From NCBI RefSeq assembly GCF_933775445.1, contig NW_026089428.1, forward strand, positions 558,001 through 622,000: a stretch of 64,000 bases of DNA. Reading direction: 5' to 3'. The notes below the pieces were generated by a model. That model did not search any database, was not told the origin of the DNA, and worked only from the letters and a program-made list of their open reading frames with translations. Position numbers and translations under genes: made by a program. Numbering within the stretch: position 1 is the stretch's first letter; each line of letters opens with the position of its first letter. The DNA is from Argentina anserina (taxonomy: Eukaryota > Streptophyta > Magnoliopsida > Rosales > Rosaceae). This document shows positions 21,547-34,900 of the stretch, piece after piece.

Positions 21547-24500
21547 GTATCTTTCTGTAAGGCTTCTGATGCGAGTTTCTATTGAATTTGAGAGTTTTGC
21601 AAGTGTGGGAGTGTGTTTCTTTCAAACTGAGTATCTTTACATCGTTTGCGTATCTTTACTATTCCAATTGTGTATCTTTACATTTCTCGTTTGAGTATCT
21701 TTCAGTAAGGCTTCTGATGCGAGTTTCTATTGAATTTGAGAGTTTTGCAAGTGTGGGAGTGTGTTTCATTCAAACTGAGTATCTTTACATCGTTTGCGTA
21801 TCTTTACTATTCCTATTGTGTATCTTTACATCGTTTGCGTATCTTTACTATTCCAATTGTGTATGTTTTCATTTCTCGTTTGAGTATCTTTCTGTAAGAC
21901 TTCTGATGCGAGTTTCTATTGAATTTGAGAGTTTTGCAAGTGTGGGAGTGTGTTTCTTTCAAACTGAGTATCTTTACATCGTTTGCGTATCTTTACTATT
22001 CCAATTGTGTATCTTTACATCGTTTGCGTATCTTTACTATTCCAATTGTGTATCTTTTTATTTCTCGTTTGAGTATCTTTCTGTAAGGCTTCTGATGCGA
22101 GTTTCTATTGTATTTGAGAGTTTTCCAAGTGTGGGAGTGTGTTTCTTTCAAACTGAGTATCTTTACATCGTTTGCGTATCTTTACTATTCCAATTGTGTA
22201 TCTTTACATCGTTTGCGTATCTTTACTATTCCAATTGTGTATCTTTTCATTTCTCGTTTGAGTATCTTTCTGTAAGGCTTCTGATGCGAGTTTCTATTGT
22301 ATTTGAGAGTTTTCCAAGTGTGGTAGTGTGTTTCTTTCAAACTGAGTATCTTTACATCGTTTGCGTATCTTTACTATTCCAATTGTGTATCTTTACATCG
22401 TTTGCGTATCTTTACTATTCCAATTGTATATCTTTTCATTTCTCGTTTGAGTATCTTTCTGTAAGGCTTCTGATGCGAGTTTCTATTGTATTTGAGAGTT
22501 TTGCAATCGTTTGCGTATCTTTACTATTCCAATTGTGTATCTTTACATCGTTTGCGTATCTTTACTATTCCAATTGTGTATCTTTTCATTTCTCGTTTGA
22601 GTATCTTTCTGTAAGGCTTCTGATGCGAGTTTCTATTGAATTTGAGAGTTTTGCAAGTGTGGGAGTGTGTTTCTTTCAAACTGAGTATCTTTACATCGTT
22701 TGCGTATCTTTACTATTCCAATTGTGTATCTTTACATTTCTCGTTTGAGTATCTTTCAGTAAGGCTTCTGATGCGAGTTTCTATTGAATTTGAGAGTTTT
22801 GCAAGTGTGGGAGTGTGTTTCATTCAAACTGAGTATCTTTACATCGTTTGCGTATCTTTACTATTCCTATTGTGTATCTTTACATCGTTTGCGTATCTTT
22901 ACTATTCCAATTGTGTATCTTTTCATTTCTCGTTTGAGTATCTTTCTGTAAGACTTCTGATGCGAGTTTCTATTGAATTTGAGAGTTTTGCAAGTGTGGG
23001 AGTGTGTTTCTTTCAAACTGAGTATCTTTACATCGTTTGCGTATCTTTACTATTCCAATTGTGTATCTTTACATCGTTTGCGTATCTTTACTATTCCAAT
23101 TGTGTATCTTTACATCGTTTGCGTATCTTTACTATTCCAATTGTGTATCTTTTCATTTCTCGTTTGAGTATCTTTCTGTAAGGCTTCTGATGCGAGTTTC
23201 TATTGTATTTGAGAGTTTTCCAAGTGTGGGAGTGTGTTTCTTTCAAACTGAGTATCTTTACATCGTTTGCGTATCTTTACTATTCCAATTGTGTATCTTT
23301 ACATCGTTTGCGTATCTTTACTATTCCAATTGTGTATCTTTTCATTTCTCGTTTGAGTATCTTTCTGTAAGGCTTCTGATGCGAGTTTCTATTGTATTTG
23401 AGAGTTTTCCAAGTGTGGGAGTGTGTTTCTTTCAAACTGAGTATCTTTACATCGTTTGCGTATCTTTACTATTCCAATTGTGTATCTTTACATCGTTTGC
23501 GTATCTTTACTATTCCAATTGTGTATCTTTTCATTTCTCGTTTGAGTATCTTTCTGTAAGGCTTCTGATGCGAGTTTCTATTGTATTTGAGAGTTTTGCA
23601 ATCGTTTGCGTATCTTTACTATTCCAATTGTGTATCTTTACATCGTTTGCGTATCTTTACTATTCCAATTGTGTATCTTTTCATTTCTCGTTTGAGTATC
23701 TTTCTGTAAGGCTTCTGATGCGAGTTTCTATTGAATTTGAGAGTTTTGCAAGTGTGGGAGTGTGTTTCTTTCAAACTGAGTATCTTTACATCGTTTGCGT
23801 ATCTTTACTATTCCAATTGTGTATCTTTACATTTCTCGTTTGAGTATCTTTCAGTAAGGCTTCTGATGCGAGTTTCTATTGAATTTGAGAGTTTTGCAAG
23901 TGTGGGAGTGTGTTTCATTCAAACTGAGTATCTTTACATCGTTTGCGTATCTTTACTATTCCTATTGTGTATCTTTACATCGTTTGCGTATCTTTACTAT
24001 TCCAATTGTGTATCTTTTCATTTCTCGTTTGAGTATCTTTCTGTAAGGCTTCTGATGCGAGTTTCTATTGTATTTGATAGTTTTCCAAGTGTGGGAGTGT
24101 GTTTCTTTCAAACTGAGTATCTTTACATCGTTTGCGTATCTTTACTATTCCAATTGTGTATCTTTACATCGTTTGCGTATCTTTACTATTCCAATTGTGT
24201 ATCTTTTCATTTCTCGTTTGAGTATCTTTCTGTAAGGCTTCTGATGCGAGTTTCTATTGTATTTGAGAGTTTTCCAAGTGTGGGAGTGTGTTTCTTTCAA
24301 ACTGAGTATCTTTACATCGTTTGCGTATCTTTACTATTCCAATTGTGTATCTTTACATCGTTTGCATATATTTACTATTCCAATTGTGTATCTTTTCATT
24401 TCTCGTTTAAGTATCTTTCTGTAAGGCTTCTGATGCTAGTTTCTATTATATTTGAGAGTTTTGCAATCGTTTGCGTATCTTTACTATTCCAATTGTGTAT

Positions 24501-26736
24501 CTTTACATCGTTTGCGTATCTTTACTATTCCAATTGTGTATCTTTTCATTTCTCGTTTGAGTATCTTTCTGTAAGACTTCTGATGCGAGTTTCTATTGAA
24601 TTTGAGAGTTTTGCAAGTGTGGGAGTGTGTTTCTTTCAAACTGAGTATCTTTACATCGTTTGCGTATCTTTACTATTCCAATTGTGTATCTTTACATCGT
24701 TTGCGTATCTTTACTATTCCAATTGTGTATCTTTACATCGTTTGCGTATCTTTACTATTCCAATTTTGTATCTTTTCATTTCTCGTTTGAGTATCTTTCT
24801 GTAAGGCTTCTGATGCGAGTTTCTATTGTATTTGAGAGTTTTCCAAGTGTGGGAGTGTGTTTCTTTCAAACTGAGTATCTTTACATGCGTATCTTTACTA
24901 TTCCAATTGTGTATCTTTACATCGTTTGCGTATCTTTACTATTCCAATTGTGTATATTTTAATTTCTCGTTTGAGTATCTTTCTGTAAGGCTTCTGATGC
25001 GAGTTTCTATTAAATTTGAGAGTTTTGCAAGTGTGGGAGTGTGTTTCTTTCAAACTGAGTATCTTTACATCGTTTGCGTATCTTTACTATTCCAATTGTG
25101 TATCTTTACATCGTTTGCGTATCTTTACTATTCCAATTGTGTATATTTTCATTTCTCGTTTGAGTATCTTTCTGTAAGGCTTCTGATGCGAGTTTCTATT
25201 GTATTTGAGAGTTTTCCAAGTGTGGGAGTGTGTTTCTTTCAAACTGAGTATCTTTACATCGTTTGCGTATCTTTACTATTCCAATTGTGTATCTTTACAT
25301 GGTCTGCGTATCTTTACTATTCCAATTGTGTATATTTTCATTTCTCGTTTGAGTATCTTTCTGTAAGGCTTCTGATGCGAGTTTCTATTGTATTTGAGAG
25401 TTTTGCAATCGTTTGCGTATCTTTACTATTCCAATTGTGTATCTTTACATCGTTTGCGTATCTTTACTATTCCAATTGTGTATGTTTTCATTTCTCGTTT
25501 GAGTATCTTTCTGTAAGTCTTCTGATGCGAGTTTCTATTGAATTTGAGAGTTTTGCAAGTGTGGGAGTGTGTTTCTTTCAAACTGAGTATCTTTACATCG
25601 TTTGCGTATCTTTACTATTCCAATTGTGTATCTTTTCATTTCTCGTTTGAGTATCTTTCTGTAAGGCTTTCTGATGCGAGTTTCTATTGAATTTGAGAGT
25701 TTTGCAAGTGTGGGAGTGTGTTTCTTTCAAACTGAGTATCTTTACATCGTTTGCGTATCTTTACTATTCCAATTGTGTATCTTTACATCGTTTGCGTATC
25801 TTTACTATTCCAATTGTGTATCTTTTCATTTCTCGTTTGAGTATCTTTCTGTAAGGCTTCTGATGCGAGTTTCTATTGTATTTGAGAGTTTTGCAATCGT
25901 TTGCGTATCTTTACTATTCCAATTGTATATCTTTACATCGTTTGCGTATCTTTACTATTCCAATTGTGTATCTTTTCATTTCTCGTTTGAGTATCTTTCT
26001 GTAAGGCTTCTGATGCGAGTTTCTATTGTATTTGAGAGTTTTGCAATCGTTTGCGTATCTTTACTATTCCAATTGTGTATCTTTACATCGTTTGCGTATC
26101 TTTACTATTCCAATTGTGTATCTTTTCATTTCTCGTTTGAGTATCTTTCTGTAAGACTTCTGATGCGAGTTTCTATTGAATTTGAGAGTTTTGCAAGTGT
26201 GGGAGTGTGTTTCTTTCAAACTGAGTATATTTACATCGTTTGCGTATCTTTACTATTCCAATTGTGTATCTTTTCATTTCTCGTTTGAGTATCTTTCTGT
26301 AAGGCTTCTGATGCGAGTTTCTATTGTATTTGAGAGTTTTCCAAGTGTGGGAGTGTGTTTCTTTCAAACTGAGTATCTTTACATCGTTTGCGTATCTTTA
26401 CTATTCCAATTGTGTATCTTTACATGGTTTGCGTATCTTTACTATTCCAATTGTGTATATTTTCATTTCTCGTTTGAGTATCTTTCTGTAAGGCTTCTGA
26501 TGCGAGTTTCTATTGTATTTGAGAGTTTTGCAATCGTTTGCGTATCTTTACTATTCCAATTGTGTATCTTTTCATTTCTCGTTTGAGTATCTTTCTGTAA
26601 GGCTTCTGATGCGAGTTTCTATTGTATTTGAGAGTTTTGCAATCGTTTGCGTATCTTTACTATTCCAATTGTATATCTTTACATCGTTTGCGTATCTTTA
26701 CTATTCCAATTGTGTATCTTTTCATTTCTCGTTTGA
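21547..26736 (+). repeat. 5.19-kb higher-order repeat, copy 1
   Basis: About 30 units. The 337-bp phrase (148 plus CAGTAAGG 189) occurs at 21547, 22601 and 23696, so the 5.19-kb repeat contains sub-repeats of 1,054 and 1,095 bp. Later landmarks are GATGCTAG with ATTATATTTG at 24435-24455, a 230-bp unit with CCAATTTTG, a 184-bp unit (24791-24974) whose first A is cut to 14 bp, an ATTAAATTTG unit at 24975 and a GTAAGTCTTC unit at 25503. GCATATATTTAC near 24364 is private to this copy. Confidence 0.86.
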
Positions 26737-29700
26737 GTATCTTTCTGTAAGGCTTCTGATGCGAGTTTCTATTGAATTTGAGAGTTTTGCAAGTGTGGGA
26801 GTGTGTTTCTTTCAAACTGAGTATCTTTACATCGTTTGCGTATCTTTACTATTCCAATTGTGTATCTTTACATTTCTCGTTTGAGTATCTTTCAGTAAGG
26901 CTTCTGATGCGAGTTTCTATTGAATTTGAGAGTTTTGCAAGTGTGGGAGTGTGTTTCATTCAAACTGAGTATCTTTACATCGTTTGCGTATCTTTACTAT
27001 TCCTATTGTGTATCTTTACATCGTTTGCGTATCTTTACTATTCCAATTGTGTATGTTTTCATTTCTCGTTTGAGTATCTTTCTGTAAGACTTCTGATGCG
27101 AGTTTCTATTGAATTTGAGAGTTTTGCAAGTGTGGGAGTGTGTTTCTTTCAAACTGAGTATCTTTACATCGTTTGCGTATCTTTACTATTCCAATTGTGT
27201 ATCTTTACATCGTTTGCGTATCTTTACTATTCCAATTGTGTATCTTTTTATTTCTCGTTTGAGTATCTTTCTGTAAGGCTTCTGATGCGAGTTTCTATTG
27301 TATTTGAGAGTTTTCCAAGTGTGGGAGTGTGTTTCTTTCAAACTGAGTATCTTTACATCGTTTGCGTATCTTTACTATTCCAATTGTGTATCTTTACATC
27401 GTTTGCGTATCTTTACTATTCCAATTGTGTATCTTTTCATTTCTCGTTTGAGTATCTTTCTGTAAGGCTTCTGATGCGAGTTTCTATTGTATTTGAGAGT
27501 TTTCCAAGTGTGGTAGTGTGTTTCTTTCAAACTGAGTATCTTTACATCGTTTGCGTATCTTTACTATTCCAATTGTGTATCTTTACATCGTTTGCGTATC
27601 TTTACTATTCCAATTGTATATCTTTTCATTTCTCGTTTGAGTATCTTTCTGTAAGGCTTCTGATGCGAGTTTTTATTGTATTTGAGAGTTTTGCAATCGT
27701 TTGCGTATCTTTACTATTCCAATTGTGTATCTTTACATCGTTTGCGTATCTTTACTATTCCAATTGTGTATCTTTTCATTTCTCGTTTGAGTATCTTTCT
27801 GTAAGGCTTCTGATGCGAGTTTCTATTGAATTTGAGAGTTTTGCAAGTGTGGGAGTGTGTTTCTTTCAAACTGAGTATCTTTACATCGTTTGCGTATCTT
27901 TACTATTCCAATTGTGTATCTTTTCATTTCTCGTTTGAGTATCTTTCAGTAAGGCTTCTGATGCGAGTTTCTATTGAATTTGAGAGTTTTGCAAGTGTGG
28001 GAGTGTGTTTCATTCAAACTGAGTATCTTTACATCGTTTGCGTATCTTTACTATTCCTATTGTGTATCTTTACATCGTTTGCGTATCTTTACTATTCCAA
28101 TTGTGTATCTTTTCATTTCTCGTTTGAGTATCTTTCTGTAAGACTTCTGATGCGAGTTTCTATTGAATTTGAGAGTTTTGCAAGTGTGGGAGTGTGTTTC
28201 TTTCAAACTGAGTATCTTTACATCGTTTGCGTATCTTTACTATTCCAATTGTGTATCTTTACATCGTTTGCGTATCTTTACTATTCCAATTGTGTATCTT
28301 TACATCGTTTGCGTATCTTTACTATTCCAATTGTGTATCTTTTCATTTCTCGTTTGAGTATCTTTCTGTAAGGCTTCTGATGCTAGTTTCTATTGTATTT
28401 GAGAGTTTTCCAAGTGTGGGAGTGTGTTTCTTTCAAACTGAGTATCTTTACATCGTTTGCGTATCTTTACTATTCCAATTGTGTATCTTTACATCGTTTG
28501 CGTATCTTTACTATTCCAATTGTGTATCTTTTCATTTCTCGTTTGAGTATCTTTCTGTAAGGCTTCTGATGCGAGTTTCTATTGTATTTGAGAGTTTTCC
28601 AAGTGTGGGAGTGTGTTTCTTTCAAACTGAGTATCTTTACATCGTTTGCGTATCTTTACTATTCCAATTGTGTATCTTTACATCGTTTGCGTATCTTTAC
28701 TATTCCAATTGTGTATCTTTTCATTTCTCGTTTGAGTATCTTTCTGTAAGGCTTCTGATGCGAGTTTCTATTGTATTTGAGAGTTTTGCAATCGTTTGCG
28801 TATCTTTACTATTCCAATTGTGTATCTTTACATCGTTTGCGTATCTTTACTATTCCAATTGTGTATCTTTTCATTTCTCGTTTGAGTATCTTTCTGTAAG
28901 GCTTCTGATGCGAGTTTCTATTGAATTTGAGAGTTTTGCAAGTGTGGGAGTGTGTTTCTTTCAAACTGAGTATCTTTACATCGTTTGCGTATCTTTACTA
29001 TTCCAATTGTGTATCTTTACATTTCTCGTTTGAGTATCTTTCAGTAAGGCTTCTGATGCGAGTTTCTATTGAATTTGAGAGTTTTGCAAGTGTGGGAGTG
29101 TGTTTCATTCAAACTGAGTATCTTTACATCGTTTGCGTATCTTTACTATTCCTATTGTGTATCTTTACATCGTTTGCGTATCTTTACTATTCCAATTGTG
29201 TATCTTTTCATTTCTCGTTTGAGTATCTTTCTGTAAGGCTTCTGATGCGAGTTTCTATTGTATTTGATAGTTTTCCAAGTGTGGGAGTGTGTTTCTTTCA
29301 AACTGAGTATCTTTACATCGTTTGCGTATCTTTACTATTCCAATTGTGTATCTTTACATCGTTTGCGTATCTTTACTATTCCAATTGTGTATCTTTTCAT
29401 TTCTCGTTTGAGTATCTTTCTGTAAGGCTTCTGATGCGAGTTTCTATTGTATTTGAGAGTTTTCCAAGTGTGGGAGTGTGTTTCTTTCAAACTGAGTATC
29501 TTTACATCGTTTGCGTATCTTTACTATTCCAATTGTGTATCTTTACATCGTTTGCATATCTTTACTATTCCAATTGTGTATCTTTTCATTTCTCGTTTGA
29601 GTATCTTTCTGTAAGGCTTCTGATGCTAGTTTCTATTATATTTGAGAGTTTTGCAATCGTTTGCGTATCTTTACTATTCCAATTGTGTATCTTTACATCG

Positions 29701-31930
29701 TTTGCGTATCTTTACTATTCCAATTGTGTATCTTTTCATTTCTCGTTTGAGTATCTTTCTGTAAGACTTCTGATGCGAGTTTCTATTGAATTTGAGAGTT
29801 TTGCAAGTGTGGGAGTGTGTTTCTTTCAAACTGAGTATCTTTACATCGTTTGCGTATCTTTACTATTCCAATTGTGTATCTTTACATCGTTTGCGTATCT
29901 TTACTATTCCAATTGTGTATCTTTACATCGTTTGCGTATCTTTACTATTCCAATTTTGTATCTTTTCATTTCTCGTTTGAGTATCTTTCTGTAAGGCTTC
30001 TGATGCGAGTTTCTATTGTATTTGAGAGTTTTCCAAGTGTGGGAGTGTGTTTCTTTCAAACTGAGTATCTTTACATGGTTTGCGTATCTTTACTATTCCC
30101 AATTGTGTATCTTTACATGGTTTGCGTATCTTTACTATTCCAATTGTGTATATTTTAATTTCTCGTTTGAGTATCTTTCTGTAAGGCTTCTGATGCGAGT
30201 TTCTATTAAATTTGAGAGTTTTGCAAGTGTGGGAGTGTGTTTCTTTCAAACTGAGTATCTTTACATCGTTTGCGTATCTTTACTATTCCAATTGTGTATC
30301 TTTACATCGTTTGCGTATCTTTACTATTCCAATTGTGTATATTTTCATTTCTCGTTTGAGTATCTTTCTGTAAGGCTTCTGATGCGAGTTTCTATTGTAT
30401 TTGAGAGTTTTCCAAGTGTGGGAGTGTGTTTCTTTCAAACTGAGTATCTTTACATCGTTTGCGTATCTTTACTATTCCAATTGTGTATCTTTACATGGTT
30501 TGCGTATCTTTACTATTCCAATTGTGTATATTTTCATTTCTCTGAGTATCTTTCTGTAAGGCTTCTGATGCGAGTTTCTATTGTATTTGAGAGTTTTGCA
30601 ATCGTTTGCGTATCTTTACTATTCCAATTGTGTATCTTTACATCGTTTGCGTATCTTTACTATTCCAATTGTGTATGTTTTCATTTCTCGTTTGAGTATC
30701 TTTCTGTAAGTCTTCTGATGCGAGTTTCTATTGAATTTGAGAGTTTTGCAAGTGTGGGAGTGTGTTTCTTTCAAACTGAGTATCTTTACATCGTTTGCGT
30801 ATCTTTACTATTCCAATTGTGTATCTTTTCATTTCTCGTTTGAGTATCTTTCTGTAAGGCTTTCTGATGCGAGTTTTTATTGAATTTGAGAGTTTTGCAA
30901 GTGTGGGAGTGTGTTTCTTTCAAACTGAGTATCTTTACATCGTTTGCGTATCTTTACTATTCCAATTGTGTATCTTTACATCGTTTGCGTATCTTTACTA
31001 TTCCAATTGTGTATCTTTTCATTTCTCATTTGAGTATCTTTCTGTAAGGCTTCTGATGCGAGTTTCTATTGTATTTGAGAGTTTTGCAATCGTTTGCGTA
31101 TCTTTACTATTCCAATTGTGTATCTTTACAATCGTTTGCGTATCTTTACTATTCCAATTGTGTATCTTTTCATTTCTCGTTTGAGTATCTTTCTGTAAGG
31201 CTTCTGATGCGAGTTTCTATTGTATTTGAGAGTTTTGCAATCGTTTGCGTATCTTTACTATTCCAATTGTGTATCTTTACATCGTTTGCGTATCTTTACT
31301 ATTCCAATTGTGTATCTTTTCATTTCTCGTTTGAGTATCTTTCTGTAAGACTTCTGATGCGAGTTTCTATTGAATTTGAGAGTTTTGCAAGTGTGGGAGT
31401 GTGTTTCTTTCAAACTGAGTATATTTACATCGTTTGCGTATCTTTACTATTCCAATTGTGTATCTTTTCATTTCTCGTTTGAGTATCTTTCTGTAAGGCT
31501 TCTGATGCGAGTTTCTATTGTATTTGAGAGTTTTCCAAGTGTGGGAGTGTGTTTCTTTCAAACTGAGTATCTTTACATCGTTTGCGTATCTTTACTATTC
31601 CAATTGTGTATCTTTACATGGTTTGCGTATCTTTACTATTCCAATTGTGTATATTTTCATTTCTCGTTTGAGTATCTTTCTGTAAGGCTTCTGATGCGAG
31701 TTTCTATTGTATTTGAGAGTTTTGCAATCGTTTGCGTATCTTTACTATTCCAATTGTGTATCTTTTCATTTCTCGTTTGAGTATCTTTCTGTAAGGCTTC
31801 TGATGCGAGTTTCTATTGTATTTGAGAGTTTTGCAATCGTTTGCGTATCTTTACTATTCCAATTGTATATCTTTACATCGTTTGCGTATCTTTACTATTC
31901 CAATTGTGTATCTTTTCATTTCTCGTTTGA
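26737..31930 (+). repeat. 5.19-kb higher-order repeat, copy 2 (5,194 bp)
   Basis: Collinear with copy 1 at an offset of 5,190 bp, becoming 5,193 and then 5,194 after small indels. These are a full rather than cut A and an extra C (TATTCCCAATT) near 30098, a 3-bp loss in C (CATTTCTCTGAG, unit 30360-30545), and an inserted A (ACAATCGTTTGC) near 31129. GTTTTTATTG near 27672 and GATGCTAG near 28383 are absent from copy 1 but present in the third copy at 38765, so that one descends from this copy. Confidence 0.86.
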
Positions 31931-34900
31931 GTATCTTTCTGTAAGGCTTCTGATGCGAGTTTCTATTGTATTTGAGAGTTTTCCAAGTGTGGGAGTGTGT
32001 TTCTTTCAAACTGAGTATCTTTACATCGTTTGCGTATCTTTACTATTCCAATTGTGTATCTTTACATGGTTTGCGTATCTTTACTATTCCAATTGTGTAT
32101 ATTTTCATTTCTCGTTTGAGTATCTTTCTGTAAGGCTTCTGATGCGAGTTTCTATTGTATTTGAGAGTTTTGCAATCGTTTGCATATCTTTACTATTCCA
32201 ATTGTGTATCTTTTCATTTCTCGTTTGAGTATCTTTCTGTAAGACTTCTGATGCGAGTTTCTATTGAATTTGAGAGTTTTGCAAGTGTGGGAGTGTGTTT
32301 CTTTCAAACTGAGTATCTTTACATCGTTTGCGTATCTTTACTATTCCAATTGTGTATCTTTACATCGTTTGCGTATCTTTACTATTCCAATTGTGTATCT
32401 TTACATCGTTTGCGTATCTTTACTATTCCAATTGTGTGTCTTTTCATTTCTCGTTTGAGTATCTTTCTGTAAGGCTTCTGATGCGAGTTTCTATTGTATT
32501 TTAGAGTTTTGCAAGTGTGGGAGTGTGTTTCTTTCAAACTGAGTATCTTTACATCGTTTGCGTATCTTTACTATTCCAATTGTGTATCTTTTCATTTCTC
32601 GTTTGAGTATCTTTCTGTAAGGCTTTCTGATGCGAGTTTTTATTGAATTTGAGAGTTTTGCAAGTGTGGGAGTGTGTTTCTTTCAAACTGAGTATCTTTA
32701 CATCGTTTGCGTATCTTTACTATTCCAATTGTGTATCTTTACATCGTTTGCGTATCTTTACTATTCCAATTGTGTATCTTTTCATTTCTCGTTTGAGTAT
32801 CTTTCTGTAAGGCTTCTGATGCGAGTTTCTATTGTATTTGAGAGTTTTGTAATCGTTTGCGTATCTTTACTATTCCAATTGTGTATCTTTACATCGTTTG
32901 CGTATCTTTACTATTCCAATTGTGTATCTTTTCATTTCTCGTTTGAGTATCTTTCTGTAAGGCTTCTGATGCGAGTTTCTATTGTATTTGAGAGTTTTCC
33001 AAGTGTGGGAGTGTGTTTCTTTCAAACTGAGTATCTTTACATCGTTTGCGTATCTTTACTATTCCAATTGGGTATCTTTACATGGTTTGCGTATCTTTAC
33101 TATTCCAATTGTGTATATTTTCATTTCTCGTTTGAGTATCTTTCTGTAAGGCTTCTGATGCGAGTTTCTATTGTATTTGAGAGTTTTGCAATCGTTTGCG
33201 TATCTTTACTATTCCAATTGTGTATCTTTTCATTTCTCGTTTGAGTATCTTTCTGTAAGACTTCTGATGCGAGTTTCTATTGAATTTGAGAGTTTTGCAA
33301 GTGTGGGAGTGTGTTTCTTTCAAACTGAGTATCTTTACATCGTTTGCGTATCTTTACTATTCCAATTGTGTATCTTTACATCGTTTGCGTATCTTTACTA
33401 TTCCAATTGTGTATCTTTTCATTTCTCGTTTGAGTATCTTTCTGTAAGGCTTCTGATGCGAGTTTCTATTGTATTTTAGAGTTTTGCAAGTGTGGGAGTG
33501 TGTTTCTTTCAAACTGAGTATCTTTACATCGTTTGCGTATCTTTACTATTCCAATTGTGTATCTTTTCATTTCTCGTTTGAGTATCTTTCTGTAAGGCTT
33601 TCTGATGCGAGTTTTTATTGAATTTGAGAGTTTTGCAAGTGTGGGAGTGTGTTTCTTTCAAACTGAGTATCTTTACATCGTTTGCGTATCTTTACTATTC
33701 CAATTGTGTATCTTTACATCGTTTGCGTATCTTTACTATTCCAATTGTGTATCTTTTCATTTCTCGTTTGAGTATCTTTCTGTAAGGCTTCTGATGCGAG
33801 TTTCTATTGTATTTGAGAGTTTTGCAATCGTTTGCGTATCTTTACTATTCCAATTGTATATCTTTACATCGTTTGCGTATCTTTACTATTCCAATTGTGT
33901 ATCTTTTCATTTCTCGTTTGAGTATCTTTCTGTAAGGCTTCTGATGCGAGTTTCTATTGTATTTGAGAGTTTTCCAAGTGTGGGAGTGTGTTTCTTTCAA
34001 ACTGAGTATCTTTACATCGTTTGCGTATCTTTACTATTCCAATTGTGTATCTTTACATGGTTTGCGTATCTTTACTATTCCAATTGTGTATATTTTCATT
34101 TCTCGTTTGAGTATCTTTCTGTAAGACTTCTGATGCGAGTTTCTATTGAATTTGAGAGTTTTGCAAGTGTGGGAGTGTGTTTCTTTCAAACTGTGTTTCT
34201 TTACATCGTTTGCGTATCTTTACTATTCCAATTGTGTATCTTTACATCGTTTGCGTATCTTTACTATTCCAATTGTGTATCTTTACATCGTTTGCGTATC
34301 TTTACTATTCCAATTGTGTATCTTTTCATTTCTCGTTTGAGTATCTTTCTGTAAGACTTCTGATGCGAGTTTCTATTGAATTTGAGAGTTTTGCAAGTGT
34401 GGGAGTGTGTTTCTTTACATCGTTTGCGTATCTTTACTATTCCAATTGTGTATCTTTACATCGTTTGCGTATCTTTACTATTCCAATTGTGTATCTTTAC
34501 ATCGTTTGCGTATCTTTACTATTCCAATTGTGTATCTTTTCATTTCTCGTTTGAGTATCTTTCTGTAAGGCTTCTGATGCGAGTTTCTATTGTATTTTAG
34601 AGTTTTGCAAGTGTGGGAGTGTGTTTCTTTCAAACTGAGTATCTTTACATCGTTTGCGTATCTTTACTATTCCAATTGTGTATCTTTTCATTTCTCGTTT
34701 GAGTATCTTTCTGTAAGGCTTTCTGATGCGAGTTTTTATTGAATTTGAGAGTTTTGCAAGTGTGGGAGTGTGTTTCTTTCAAACTGAGTATCTTTACATC
34801 GTTTGCGTATCTTTACTATTCCAATTGTGTATCTTTACATCGTTTGCGTATCTTTACTATTCCAATTGTGTATCTTTTCATTTCTCGTTTGAGTATCTTT

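Noticed and set aside
20189..21694. Long forward open frames (for example 20189-21694, 46768-48384, 61499-62950) as genes for repetitive proteins
   Set aside because: They follow from 189- and 150-bp units being multiples of three. Boundaries fall where 148-, 109- or 230-bp units shift frame, the same DNA is open in overlapping registers, and copies differ by frameshifts and stops.
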